Assembly (NCBI GenBank): GCA_045544835.1
Contig: JAZPZS010000166.1
Location: forward strand, 1-19,721
Direction: 5' to 3'
Source: UBA1189 sp045544835
GTDB lineage: Bacteria; Bacteroidota; Bacteroidia; Bacteroidales; Bacteroidaceae
DNA: 19,721 bases
Shown: piece by piece, positions 1 to 7,237 of the stretch
Layout of the letters: the number at the start of each line of letters is the position of its first letter
Numbering within the stretch: the stretch's first letter is position 1
Translations under genes and position numbers: made by a program
The notes under the pieces: generated by a model
Database searches by the model: none
Seen by the model: the letters and a program-made list of their open reading frames with translations, nothing else
Told to the model about the DNA's origin: nothing

Positions 1-343
1 GCATGCCGCATGGGCTATCGCGGGCTATGGCGTGCGCGTAGTCATCAGTAGCTCATTTGCCGACATCCACCGCAACAACCTGCTCAACTGCTTCGTGCTA
101 CCCGTCATCGTGAGCCGCGAGTTCCAGCAGGAGTTGTTCGACACCGTCGCCGCCAACCCACAAGCCGAGGTGAAGGTTGACGTGCCCAACCAAACCGTCA
201 CCAACCTTGCCACTGGCCATAGCGAGACATTTGATATCAACGGCTACAAGAAGTACTGCCTGATGAATGCGCTCGATGACATTGACTTCCTCTTGGAGAA
301 TACAGGAAAGATTGAAGAGTACGAGATTGGGATGGCACGCTGA
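1..343 (+). CDS. leuD: 3-isopropylmalate dehydratase small subunit, C-terminal part
   Basis: The reading frame is open from the window edge (first full codon at 2) to a TGA at 341-343, so only about the last 113 residues are visible. The peptide begins HAAWAIAGYGVRVVISSSFA and continues with DIHRNN, the typical stretch of LeuD, the aconitase swivel-like small subunit. LeuC and LeuD together isomerise 2-isopropylmalate to 3-isopropylmalate in leucine biosynthesis in the cytoplasm; the Fe-S cluster sits in LeuC. leuB lies 523 bases downstream on the same strand, which supports a leucine operon interrupted by a small unrelated gene. The end matches a normal LeuD C-terminus and no truncation is seen. 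leuC would be expected upstream, outside the window. Confidence 0.93.
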   Translation, partial: HAAWAIAGYGVRVVISSSFADIHRNNLLNCFVLPVIVSREFQQELFDTVAANPQAEVKVDVPNQTVTNLATGHSETFDINGYKKYCLMNALDDIDFLLENTGKIEEYEIGMAR

Positions 344-385
344 TGACGCTGATATTGCTGATGTTTACTGAAACCTCTTACGATT

Positions 386-790
386 ATGATGTACAAAGAA
401 GATTACTTGTATCAAAATGAAACAGAGGAGATTATCTCAGCATTTTATGAGGTCTATAATTCGTTAGGGTACGGCTTCCTTGAACGGGTATATCAAAATG
501 CTTTGTTTAAGGAGTTACAGCATCGAGGATTCGATTGCAAAGCACAGCAGCAGATAAAGGTATACTATAAAGGAAATGAAGTGGGAGAATATTTCGCAGA
601 TATTTTAGTCAATGATTGCATTATCCTTGAACTGAAAGCTTGTGACAAATTGTTGCAGGCGCACGAATTTCAACTGATAAATTATCTGAAAGCAACGAAA
701 ATAGAAGTAGGACTGCTGTTGAACTTTGGTGAGGAACCTCAAATTCGCCGTAAGGTATTTTCTAATAATCGTAAGAAAAACTTGTGTTAA
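386..790 (+). CDS. GxxExxY family protein (PD-(D/E)XK nuclease-like fold)
   Basis: A 134-residue protein carrying the family signature G30-x-x-E33-x-x-Y36. An Asp at 72 followed by E82-L-K84 resembles the PD-(D/E)XK nuclease core that this family is predicted to share. No biochemical role is firmly established for the family, so none is claimed. Two ATG codons at 386 and 389 could both serve as start. The gene sits 42 bases after leuD and 76 bases before leuB, in the same direction, so it is probably transcribed with the leucine genes. It is visibly richer in A and T than leuD and leuB, with codons such as TTA, ATA and AAA that those genes use little, which suggests recent acquisition. A cargo gene inserted in the operon is the simplest reading. 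Confidence 0.85.
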   Translation: MMYKEDYLYQNETEEIISAFYEVYNSLGYGFLERVYQNALFKELQHRGFDCKAQQQIKVYYKGNEVGEYFADILVNDCIILELKACDKLLQAHEFQLINYLKATKIEVGLLLNFGEEPQIRRKVFSNNRKKNLC

Positions 791-810
791 TAATTTAGGC
801 ATTAAAGAAT

Positions 811-852
811 AAATCGCGGTAATCTCTAAGAATCCGCGTTATCTGTGTGCCA
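811..852 (+). repeat. Possible degenerate repeat beside the GxxExxY gene
   Basis: The intergenic stretch between the GxxExxY gene and leuB contains two related units, AATCGCGGTAATCTC and AATCCGCGTTATCTG, 19-20 bases apart. GxxExxY genes in various genomes are, as I recall, often bordered by short repeats of this 'aatccgcgtaatctg' character. That is recollection, not a search result. The units may be remnants of the inserted element carrying the gene, or chance similarity. Confidence 0.3.
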
Positions 853-866
853 TAACAACAAAAAAT

Positions 867-1928
867 ATGGATTTTAAGATTGCAGTGTTGGCCGGTGACG
901 GTATCGGCCCCGAAATATCCGCCGTGGGTGTGGATGTAATGACCGCCGTATGTGAGAAGTTTGGACATAACGTAAGCTACAAATATGCCTTGTGTGGCGC
1001 TCACGCCATCGATGAGGTGGGAGATCCGTTCCCCGAGGAGACTTACCAGGTGTGCGAGGAGGCCGATGCCGTGCTCTTCTCTGCCGTGGGTGACCCCAAG
1101 TTTGACAATGACCCCACTGCCAAGGTGCGCCCTGTGCAGGGCCTGCTGGCCATGCGCAAGAAGTTGGGCCTCTTTGCCAATATCCGCCCCGTACAGACCT
1201 TCAAGTGCTTGGTACACAAGTCGCCCCTGCGTGCAGAGTTGGTGGAGAATGCCGACTTCATCTGCATCCGTGAGCTTACCGGCGGTATGTACTTCGGCGA
1301 GAAGTATCAGGACAACGACAAGGCGTATGACACCAACTACTACACCCGTCCCGAGATTGAGCGTATCCTTCGCGTAGGTTTCGAGTATGCCATGAAGCGT
1401 AACAAGCACCTCACCGTGGTGGACAAGGCCAATGTGCTGGCATCGTCACGCCTGTGGCGCCAGATTGCGCAGGAGATGGCTCCGCAGTACCCCGAGGTGA
1501 ACACCGACTATATGTATGTGGACAATGCTGCCATGCGTATGATTCAGGAGCCCACCTTCTTCGACGTGATGGTGACCGAAAACACCTTTGGCGATATCCT
1601 CACCGATGAGGGCTCTGTCATCAGCGGCTCTATGGGTCTGCTCCCCTCGGCCTCTACGGGTGAGAGCACACCGGTATTCGAGCCCATTCATGGCTCATGG
1701 CCCCAGGCAAAGGGCCTGAACATTGCCAACCCCTTGGCGCAAGTGCTCTCTGTAGCCATGCTGTTCGAGTACTTTGGCCTCAAGGAAGAGGGTGCTTTGG
1801 TGCGCAAGGCTGTAGATGCTTCGCTCGATGCCCATGTACGTACTCCCGAGATTCAGGTTGAGGGTGGCGCCAAGTATGGTACGAAAGAGGTAGGCGAGTG
1901 GCTCGTCGATTATATCCGTAAAGCGTAA
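867..1928 (+). CDS. leuB: 3-isopropylmalate dehydrogenase
   Basis: A full-length 353-residue LeuB. It oxidises and decarboxylates (2R,3S)-3-isopropylmalate to 2-oxoisocaproate with NAD+, the third committed step of leucine biosynthesis, in the cytoplasm as a homodimer. Visible features: the N-terminal AGDGIGPE (9-16); substrate-binding arginines around R97, R107 and R135; the RELTGGMYFG segment (135-144) with catalytic Tyr142; K187 in DKANVL; D219 in VDNAAM; metal-binding D243 and D247 in NTFGDILTDEGS; and the NAD-binding loop HGSWPQAKGLNIANP (275-289). The ATG at 867 places the canonical DFKIAVLAGDG start. It is the last gene of its unit, followed within 25 bases by a strong terminator. Confidence 0.97.
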   Translation: MDFKIAVLAGDGIGPEISAVGVDVMTAVCEKFGHNVSYKYALCGAHAIDEVGDPFPEETYQVCEEADAVLFSAVGDPKFDNDPTAKVRPVQGLLAMRKKLGLFANIRPVQTFKCLVHKSPLRAELVENADFICIRELTGGMYFGEKYQDNDKAYDTNYYTRPEIERILRVGFEYAMKRNKHLTVVDKANVLASSRLWRQIAQEMAPQYPEVNTDYMYVDNAAMRMIQEPTFFDVMVTENTFGDILTDEGSVISGSMGLLPSASTGESTPVFEPIHGSWPQAKGLNIANPLAQVLSVAMLFEYFGLKEEGALVRKAVDASLDAHVRTPEIQVEGGAKYGTKEVGEWLVDYIRKA

Positions 1929-1949
1929 TAAATAATCTTAATAAATAAG

Positions 1950-1984
1950 GTGCATCGGGCCGAATGGCTTGATGCACTTTTTTT
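1950..1984 (+). terminator. Rho-independent terminator of the leucine operon
   Basis: A 12-bp stem, GTGCATCGGGCC pairing with GGCTTGATGCAC through two G-U pairs, closes a GAAT tetraloop (1962-1965) and is followed directly by seven T residues (1978-1984). This is the clearest intrinsic terminator in the window. Its T tract overlaps the upstream edge of the promoter region of the next gene. Confidence 0.92.
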
Positions 1985-2008
1985 ATTCGGGTGATTTGTG
2001 TATCTTCG
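1978..2008 (+). promoter_or_regulatory. Candidate Bacteroidetes-type promoter for the TPR gene
   Basis: The -7 box TATCTTCG (2001-2008) differs by one base from the Bacteroidetes consensus TAnnTTTG and is followed by CACC and then the ATG at 2013. A TTTT at 1978-1981, inside the preceding terminator's T tract, is the only candidate for the -33 TTTG element, with 19 bases between. The -7 box ends four bases before the start codon, so the transcript would be leaderless or almost so. Confidence 0.55.
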
Positions 2009-2012
2009 CACC

Positions 2013-2834
2013 ATGAAAAGATGTTTTCTTGTAGTCATGCTGCTGCCGCTGACGCTGCTGGCATGGGCTCAGTCGCAGAGCGAGTGGGCGAGCCGTGCCT
2101 ATGCCTATATGGAGCAGGACAGCTTGGCACAGGCCGAGGAATGCTTCAAACATGCCGTAGAGGCTGCCCCCACCAGCAAGCAGAACGTGATGTTGCTCGC
2201 CAATCTGGGCACGGTACAGCGCAGTCGGGGCAAGGTGCATGAGGCCATCGACTCGTACACCAAGGCACTCGGCTACTCACCCCTCAATGTGTCTGTCCTC
2301 ATGAGTCGCGCTACAGCCTACATGTCCTTGGGCAATGACGACAAGGCATATATCGACCTTTGCAATGTGATCGACAAGCAGACCGACCACGCCGAGGCGC
2401 TCTACTACCGTGCCTTCATCTATACCAACCGCCGCGAGTATGCTGCTGCCCGCACTGATTACAAACGCTTGCTGGCCTTGCAGCCCGACCATGAGAACGG
2501 TCTGCTTGGTCTTGCCCTACTCGACCAGCGTGAGGGACGCTTGCAAGCTGCCGAGTTGCAGCTGACAGCTCTTGTGGAGCGCCACCCCGGCAATGCCACC
2601 TATCTGCAGGCAAGGGCCAATGTGCTCATCGAACGCCAGCTCTACGAACTCGCCTTGATTGACCTTGAGGGTGCCATTGCCCTACAGCCCACCGATGCCT
2701 ACCTCTATGTAGCCCGTGCCGAGCTGTATCTGAAGATGAAGCGGCGCACAGCTGCCAAGGCCGACCTAAACAAGGCTGTGGGATTGGGTCTGCCCCGTCT
2801 GTCTCTGGACGAACTATATAAGCAGTGTGAGTAG
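2013..2834 (+). CDS. Secreted tetratricopeptide-repeat protein
   Basis: A 273-residue protein starting MKRCFLVVMLLPLTLLAWA, a classic signal peptide with likely cleavage after Ala19, so the mature part is exported to the periplasm or outer face. No lipobox cysteine is seen at the cleavage point. The rest is almost entirely TPR helices, about seven repeats of about 34 residues, with recurrent patterns such as ALYYRAFIYTNRREYAAA and the 'AL..P.....' caps. TPR proteins of this type usually scaffold protein contacts; the partner is unknown. A GTG start at 1998 would add five residues but falls across the -7 box and spoils the signal peptide start, so ATG 2013 is preferred. The gene stands alone between the leuB terminator and the converging tRNA gene. 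Confidence 0.85.
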   Translation: MKRCFLVVMLLPLTLLAWAQSQSEWASRAYAYMEQDSLAQAEECFKHAVEAAPTSKQNVMLLANLGTVQRSRGKVHEAIDSYTKALGYSPLNVSVLMSRATAYMSLGNDDKAYIDLCNVIDKQTDHAEALYYRAFIYTNRREYAAARTDYKRLLALQPDHENGLLGLALLDQREGRLQAAELQLTALVERHPGNATYLQARANVLIERQLYELALIDLEGAIALQPTDAYLYVARAELYLKMKRRTAAKADLNKAVGLGLPRLSLDELYKQCE

Positions 2835-2874
2835 GGATAATGAATTGTGTTTTGTGTATAAAAAACTTGACATG

Positions 2875-2907
2875 AGAATAGAAGCAAAAGTGTTTGCTCC
2901 TTATTCT
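2875..2907 (+). terminator. Weak hairpin after the TPR gene
   Basis: AGAATA (2875-2880) pairs with TATTCT (2902-2907), and AGCAAA (2883-2888) with TTTGCT (2893-2898), around an AGTG loop with a small internal loop. No T tract follows, so a role as the terminator of the TPR transcript is only a possibility. Confidence 0.3.
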
Positions 2908-2927
2908 TAGTGGGATAGACTGTTCGT

Positions 2928-2961
2928 AAAAATAAATGCGGCAAAAGAATTTGCCGCATTT
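2928..2961 (-). terminator. Terminator of tRNA-Pro
   Basis: A near-perfect 12-bp stem (2934-2945 with 2950-2961, core ATGCGGCAAA/TTTGCCGCAT) with a four-base loop. Read on the minus strand it is followed by a T-rich run (TTTATTTTT including the stem end). It begins two bases past the tRNA 3' end. The plus-strand side lacks a T run, so it serves the tRNA rather than the TPR gene. Confidence 0.8.
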
Positions 2962-2962
2962 G

Positions 2963-3035
2963 TCGGAAAGAGGCGACTCGAACGCCCGACCCCTACGTCC
3001 CGAACGTAGTGCGCTACCAACTGCGCTACTTTCCG
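2963..3035 (-). tRNA. tRNA-Pro (anticodon CGG)
   Basis: A 73-nucleotide cloverleaf on the minus strand. The acceptor stem CGGAAAG pairs with CTTTCCG and is followed by discriminator A73. The D stem is GCGC/GCGC, the anticodon stem CTACG/CGTAG, and the anticodon loop TTCGGGA with anticodon CGG, reading CCG proline codons. The T arm is GGGCG-TTCGAGT-CGCCT. The C1-G72 pair, A73 and the GG at anticodon positions 35-36 are the known proline identity elements. CCA is not encoded. It converges on the TPR gene and diverges from metG. Confidence 0.96.
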
Positions 3036-3045
3036 ATTGCGACTG

Positions 3046-3077
3046 CAAAAATAGTGTAAGGTGAGCGAAAAAGCAAA
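3046..3077 (-). promoter_or_regulatory. Promoter of tRNA-Pro
   Basis: On the minus strand, TTTG (3077-3074), exactly 20 bases, then TATTTTTG (3053-3046) matches the Bacteroidetes sigma consensus TTTG-N19-21-TAnnTTTG. The box ends ten bases before the tRNA 5' end, as expected for a stable RNA gene with a very short leader. Confidence 0.82.
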
Positions 3078-3177
3078 TTTATTTGTTGATTTTCCTGGTT
3101 CCCACTAAATTTCTGCTAATATTTTCACTTATGTAGGAGGTTAGAACTTGAGTAAAACGAGCGAAAAAAGCAAATTT
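3063..3177. repeat. Imperfect direct repeat upstream of tRNA-Pro and metG
   Basis: GAGCGAAAAAGCAAATTT at 3063-3080 recurs as GAGCGAAAAAAGCAAATTT at 3159-3177, differing by one inserted A, 96 bases apart. The first copy contains the -33 box of the tRNA promoter; the second has no -7 box at the right distance, so it is not a second intact promoter. The rest of 3036-3334 is AT-rich and shows no open frame, riboswitch or other RNA fold that I can recognise. Confidence 0.6.
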
Positions 3178-3275
3178 CAACGTTTGGGAGTACAAGTGTC
3201 ATGTTGCTAGTTTCAGCGATGATATTTTAGGAAAAGGGGAAAGTGTCAAGTAAAATGGGTAAACGCTAGAAAAAG

Positions 3276-3307
3276 TTTCGTTATTTGCATCGTTTTTTGT
3301 ATTTTTG
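3276..3307 (+). promoter_or_regulatory. Promoter of metG
   Basis: The -7 box TATTTTTG (3300-3307) matches TAnnTTTG exactly. TTTC at 3276-3279 lies 20 bases upstream as an imperfect -33 element. The start codon follows 27 bases after the -7 box, giving a leader of roughly 20 bases that is A-rich with no clear Shine-Dalgarno sequence. It would also drive any downstream glycan genes read through from metG. Confidence 0.7.
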
Positions 3308-3334
3308 CGGATTATATAAATAGAATAAAACTAT

Positions 3335-5395
3335 ATGGAAAAGAAATTCAAGAGAACGACCGTCACTTCGGCACTTCCCTATGCCAACGGTCCTGTACAT
3401 ATCGGTCACCTGGCTGGCGTATACGTGCCGGCCGACATCTACGTGCGCTACCTCCGCCTCAAGGGCGAGGAGGTGCTCTTCGTGGGCGGATCAGACGAGC
3501 ACGGCGTGCCCGTGACCCAGCGTGCCCGCAAGGAGGGCATCACGCCGCAAGATGTAGTGGACCGCTATCACAATATCATCAAGGAGAGCTTCAAGGAGTT
3601 CGGAATCTCGTTCGACGTATACAGCCGTACAACATCGGACGTGCATCATAAGTTTGCGTCGGACTTCTTCCGCAAGCTCTACGATGAGGGCAAGCTGGTG
3701 GAGCAGTCGACTATGCAGTTCTACGATGAGAAGACAGGAAAGTTCCTCACCGACCGCGACGTGGTGGGCGAGTGCCCCTACTGCCACAAGCAGGCCTACG
3801 GCAACCAATGCGAGGAGGGTTGCGGACGTGCATTGGAGCCTACAGAGCTCATCAATCCCCGCTCCAAGGAGACGGGCGAGACTCCTGTGCTCAAGGAAAC
3901 CAAAAACTGGTACCTGCCGCTCAACGAATACCAGCAGTGGCTGAAGGAGTGGATTCTGGAGGGACACAAGGAGTGGCGTCCCAACGTGTATGGCCAGTGC
4001 AAGAGCTGGCTCGACATGGACCTGCAGCCCCGTGCCATGACGCGCGACCTCGACTGGGGTATCCCCGTGCCCGTAGAGGGAGCCGACGGCAAGGTGCTCT
4101 ACGTATGGTTCGACGCGCCCATCGGCTACATCAGCAACACCAAGGAGCTGTGCGACAATGAGCCTGAGAAGTGGGGCACATGGGAGAAGTGGTGGCAGGA
4201 TGAGGACACACGTCTGTTGCACTTCATTGGCAAAGACAACATCGTGTTCCACTGCATCATCTTCCCCACCATGATGAAGGCGCACGGCGGTTATGTGATG
4301 CCCGACAACGTGCCGAGCAACGAGTTCCTCAACCTCGAGGACGACAAGATATCTACCTCGCGCAACTGGGCCGTATGGCTCCACGAGTACCTCGTGGACT
4401 TCCCCGGCAAGCAGGACGTATTGCGCTACGTACTCACGGCCAATGCACCCGAGACCAAGGACAACAACTTCACCTGGCGCGACTTCCAGGCACGCAACAA
4501 CAATGAGCTGGTGGCCGTATACGGCAACTTCGTGAACCGCGCCCTCGTGCTCACACACAAATACTTCGACGGCAAGGTGCCCGCATGTGGCACGCTCACC
4601 GACTATGACAAGGCTACCGTTGCCGAGTTTATGGACGTGAAGGCCGAGGTGGAGAAGCTGCTCGACACCTTCAAGTTCCGCGAGGCACAGAAGGAGGCCA
4701 TGAACCTCGCCCGCATCGGCAACAAGTACCTTGCTGACACCGAGCCCTGGAAACTGGCCAAGACCGATATGGAGCGCGTAGGCACCATCCTCAACCTGTC
4801 GCTGCAGCTTGCTGCCAACCTCGCCATTGCCTTCGAGCCCTTCCTGCCCTTCAGCAGCGAGAAGCTGCGCGGCATGCTCGGCATGGAGACGTTCGAGTGG
4901 AACCAGCTTGGCAGCACCGAGCTGCTCGCTGCAGGCCATCAGCTCGGCAAGGCCGAACTCCTGTTCGAGAAGATTGAAGACAGCGCCATCGACGCCCAGA
5001 TGCAGCGCCTCGAGGATATCAAGAAGGCCAACGAGGCGGCCAATTACAAGGCCAATCCCGTGAAGCCCACCGTATCGTTCGAGGACTGGGAGAAGCTCGA
5101 CATCCGTGTAGGCACCGTGCTCGAGTGTGAGCGCGTGCCCAAGATGAAGAAGCTGCTCAAGTTCAAGATTGCCGACGGACTTGCCGACCGCACCATCGTG
5201 AGCGGCATAGCCGAGCACTACGCTCCCGAAGAGCTCGTAGGCAAGCAGGTTCTTTTCATTGCCAACTTTGCTCCGCGTCAGTTCAAGAACGGCCTCGTGA
5301 GCGAGGGCATGATCCTCAGTGCCGAGAACTACGACGGCTCGCTGGCAGTGACATCGCTCCTGCGCGAGGTGAAGCCGGGAAGTGAGGTAAAATAA
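3335..5395 (+). CDS. metG: Methionyl-tRNA synthetase with C-terminal tRNA-binding domain
   Basis: A 686-residue class I synthetase that charges tRNA-Met with methionine at the expense of ATP, in the cytoplasm. The HIGH motif is H22-I-G-H25 within the start PYANGPVHIGH. A zinc knuckle CPYC...C...C lies at C147, C150, C159 and C163. The KMSKS loop is K338-I-S-T-S342. The catalytic and anticodon-binding parts extend to about residue 560. A C-terminal EMAP II/Trbp111-like OB domain follows from about residue 580 (KLDIRVGTVLECERVPKMKK onward), the usual architecture of the dimeric long form. The gene is GC-rich with strongly biased codons, as expected for high expression. Only 24 bases separate it from the glycan genes, with no terminator visible, so read-through is likely. 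Confidence 0.98.
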   Translation: MEKKFKRTTVTSALPYANGPVHIGHLAGVYVPADIYVRYLRLKGEEVLFVGGSDEHGVPVTQRARKEGITPQDVVDRYHNIIKESFKEFGISFDVYSRTTSDVHHKFASDFFRKLYDEGKLVEQSTMQFYDEKTGKFLTDRDVVGECPYCHKQAYGNQCEEGCGRALEPTELINPRSKETGETPVLKETKNWYLPLNEYQQWLKEWILEGHKEWRPNVYGQCKSWLDMDLQPRAMTRDLDWGIPVPVEGADGKVLYVWFDAPIGYISNTKELCDNEPEKWGTWEKWWQDEDTRLLHFIGKDNIVFHCIIFPTMMKAHGGYVMPDNVPSNEFLNLEDDKISTSRNWAVWLHEYLVDFPGKQDVLRYVLTANAPETKDNNFTWRDFQARNNNELVAVYGNFVNRALVLTHKYFDGKVPACGTLTDYDKATVAEFMDVKAEVEKLLDTFKFREAQKEAMNLARIGNKYLADTEPWKLAKTDMERVGTILNLSLQLAANLAIAFEPFLPFSSEKLRGMLGMETFEWNQLGSTELLAAGHQLGKAELLFEKIEDSAIDAQMQRLEDIKKANEAANYKANPVKPTVSFEDWEKLDIRVGTVLECERVPKMKKLLKFKIADGLADRTIVSGIAEHYAPEELVGKQVLFIANFAPRQFKNGLVSEGMILSAENYDGSLAVTSLLREVKPGSEVK

Positions 5396-5419
5396 AAGTG
5401 TATTATAATAGCATTAACT

Positions 5420-7237
5420 ATGCAAGCAATCATATTGGCCGCAGGTATGGGCAAGCGACTTGGTGAACTCACCAGGGAGAATACCAAGTGTATGGTGCCA
5501 GTCAACGGGGTACGTCTCATTGACCGTATGTTGACACAGCTATCAACAAGAGGGCTGTCGCGTGTGATCATTGTTGTAGGCTATAAAAAAGACGAACTCA
5601 TTGCCCATATCGGCAACCGATATGACTACCGAATCAAGATAGAGTACGTACACAACGACATATACGACAAGACCAACAACATATACTCCCTGGCCCTGGC
5701 CAAGGAGTATATGCTTGAGGAGGATACGCTGCTGCTGGAGTCGGACCTCATTTTTGACGACAGCATGCTCGATCTCATCATCCATGATCCCTATCCCAAC
5801 CTTGCCCTTGTGGCCAAGTACGAGACCTGGATGGATGGTACTATGGTGCGCATCTCTGAGGATAACGACATCATGAGCTTTATCCCGAAGAAGGCTTTCA
5901 AGTATGCCGATATAGAGCACTACTACAAGACCTGCAATATCTATAAGTTCAGCCGTGAGTTCTCATGTACCCAATACGTGCCCTTCCTCGAAGCCTACAG
6001 CAAGGCTATGGGCAACAATGAGTACTACGAGCAAGTGCTGCGTGTGCTCACCGCTCTTGATCGCTCCGATCTGAAGGCACTGCCCATCACCACGGAGAAG
6101 TGGTACGAGATAGATGATGTGCAGGATCTTGACATTGCCGAAGCGATGTTTGCCGAGGATGAGCATCTGTTACGTAAATATTTTCGCCGTTATGGTGGCT
6201 ACTGGCGTTTTCCACAGTTGAAGGATTACTGTTATCTGGTAAATCCCTACTATCCCAGCCCAAGAATGAAAGACGAGCTTCGCGCCAACTTTGACGTACT
6301 GCTCACCGAATACCCCTCTGGCATGTATGTCAACTCTCTATTGGCAGGCAAGTACTTCGGCATCAATCAGGATTATGTAGTCGTAGGAAATGGTGCTGCC
6401 GAACTCATCAAGAGCTATGTGGAGAATCATGTGGAGGGAAACATTGGCATCATCTTCCCTACTTTTGAGGAGTACCCCAATCGCGCTATCGCAGAGCGTA
6501 TAGTCAAATATGTGCCCGATAATGCGGACTTTGCCTATACAGCACAGGATATCAAGACCTACTTTGCCGACAAGTCTATCTCTACGTTGCTTCTAATCAA
6601 CCCCGACAATCCATCGGGCAACTTCATTCCTTTGGCAGACTTGCTGCCACTGATAGAGTGGGCACGTGAGCTTGGCATTACGATGATAGTAGACGAAAGT
6701 TTCGTAGACTTCACGGACGACTTTGCCAACAACTCACTCCTCCATAATAATATATTGGAGGCTCATAGTAACTTAGTGGTGGTGAAGTCCATCAGCAAGT
6801 CGTATGGAGTGCCCGGTCTCCGCTTGGGCGTGCTGTCCTCAGGAAATAAAACCTTGATAGCCCGCATGAAGAAGGAGGTGGCGATATGGAACATCAACTC
6901 ATTTGCCGAATTTTATATGCAAATCTTCGGCAAGTATGAGAAAGACTATACCGATGCATGCCATAAGTTTATCAAGGAGCGTAGCATCTTCTTTGAGGAG
7001 TTGCAAGCCGTACCCTACTTACGTGTAATACCCTCACAGGCCAACTATTTTCTCTGTGAGCTGACAGGTAGATATAGCGCAACCGAGCTCACCCAACTGC
7101 TGCTGAAGCGATGCAACATCCTCATAAAGGACTGCGGTACCAAGTCGGCCTTTGCCGGCAAGCAATACATACGCATCGCTATCCGCGATCGCTCCGATAA
7201 TGCCTATTTCGTAGAAGCACTTAAAGCATTGGCATAA
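5420..7237 (+). CDS. LicC-like nucleotidyltransferase fused to PLP aminotransferase
   Basis: A 605-residue two-domain protein. Residues 1 to about 240 are a sugar/choline-phosphate nucleotidyltransferase: the NTP loop LAAGMGKRLGELT (6-18), K23, the NNIYSL patch (86-91) characteristic of LicC-type cytidylyltransferases, and ESDLIFD (107-113) with the metal-binding acidic residues. Residues from about 265 to 605 form a fold-type I PLP enzyme closest in feel to HisC/CobD: GNGAAELI, NPDNPSGN (394-401), the pyridine-N aspartate D425 in VDES, and the Schiff-base lysine K460 in SISKSYG. The likely product is a CDP-activated phosphorylated amine. Choline, ethanolamine, aminopropanol and phosphonate-like acceptors are all possible; sequence does not decide. 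Its stop overlaps the next start by one base, and a LicD gene lies in the same locus. Confidence 0.85.
   Translation: MQAIILAAGMGKRLGELTRENTKCMVPVNGVRLIDRMLTQLSTRGLSRVIIVVGYKKDELIAHIGNRYDYRIKIEYVHNDIYDKTNNIYSLALAKEYMLEEDTLLLESDLIFDDSMLDLIIHDPYPNLALVAKYETWMDGTMVRISEDNDIMSFIPKKAFKYADIEHYYKTCNIYKFSREFSCTQYVPFLEAYSKAMGNNEYYEQVLRVLTALDRSDLKALPITTEKWYEIDDVQDLDIAEAMFAEDEHLLRKYFRRYGGYWRFPQLKDYCYLVNPYYPSPRMKDELRANFDVLLTEYPSGMYVNSLLAGKYFGINQDYVVVGNGAAELIKSYVENHVEGNIGIIFPTFEEYPNRAIAERIVKYVPDNADFAYTAQDIKTYFADKSISTLLLINPDNPSGNFIPLADLLPLIEWARELGITMIVDESFVDFTDDFANNSLLHNNILEAHSNLVVVKSISKSYGVPGLRLGVLSSGNKTLIARMKKEVAIWNINSFAEFYMQIFGKYEKDYTDACHKFIKERSIFFEELQAVPYLRVIPSQANYFLCELTGRYSATELTQLLLKRCNILIKDCGTKSAFAGKQYIRIAIRDRSDNAYFVEALKALA

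Noticed and set aside
795..1409. A 204-codon minus-strand open frame opposite the start of leuB
   Set aside because: The frame is the shadow of leuB codons; the peptide shows no family resemblance and its end simply translates the intergenic repeat-like units.
1998..2012. GTG start for the TPR gene five codons upstream
   Set aside because: It overlaps the -7 box and gives a poorer signal peptide than ATG 2013.
3080..3275. A riboswitch or leader RNA for metG
   Set aside because: The promoter lies just upstream of the gene and leaves a leader of only about 20 bases, so the AT-rich region is upstream of the transcript; no recognisable aptamer fold was seen.
3491..5218. A 575-codon minus-strand open frame opposite metG
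   Set aside because: It mirrors the biased third-codon positions of metG, encodes a low-complexity Val/Leu/His-rich peptide with no recognisable domain, and has no promoter; metG itself is unambiguous.
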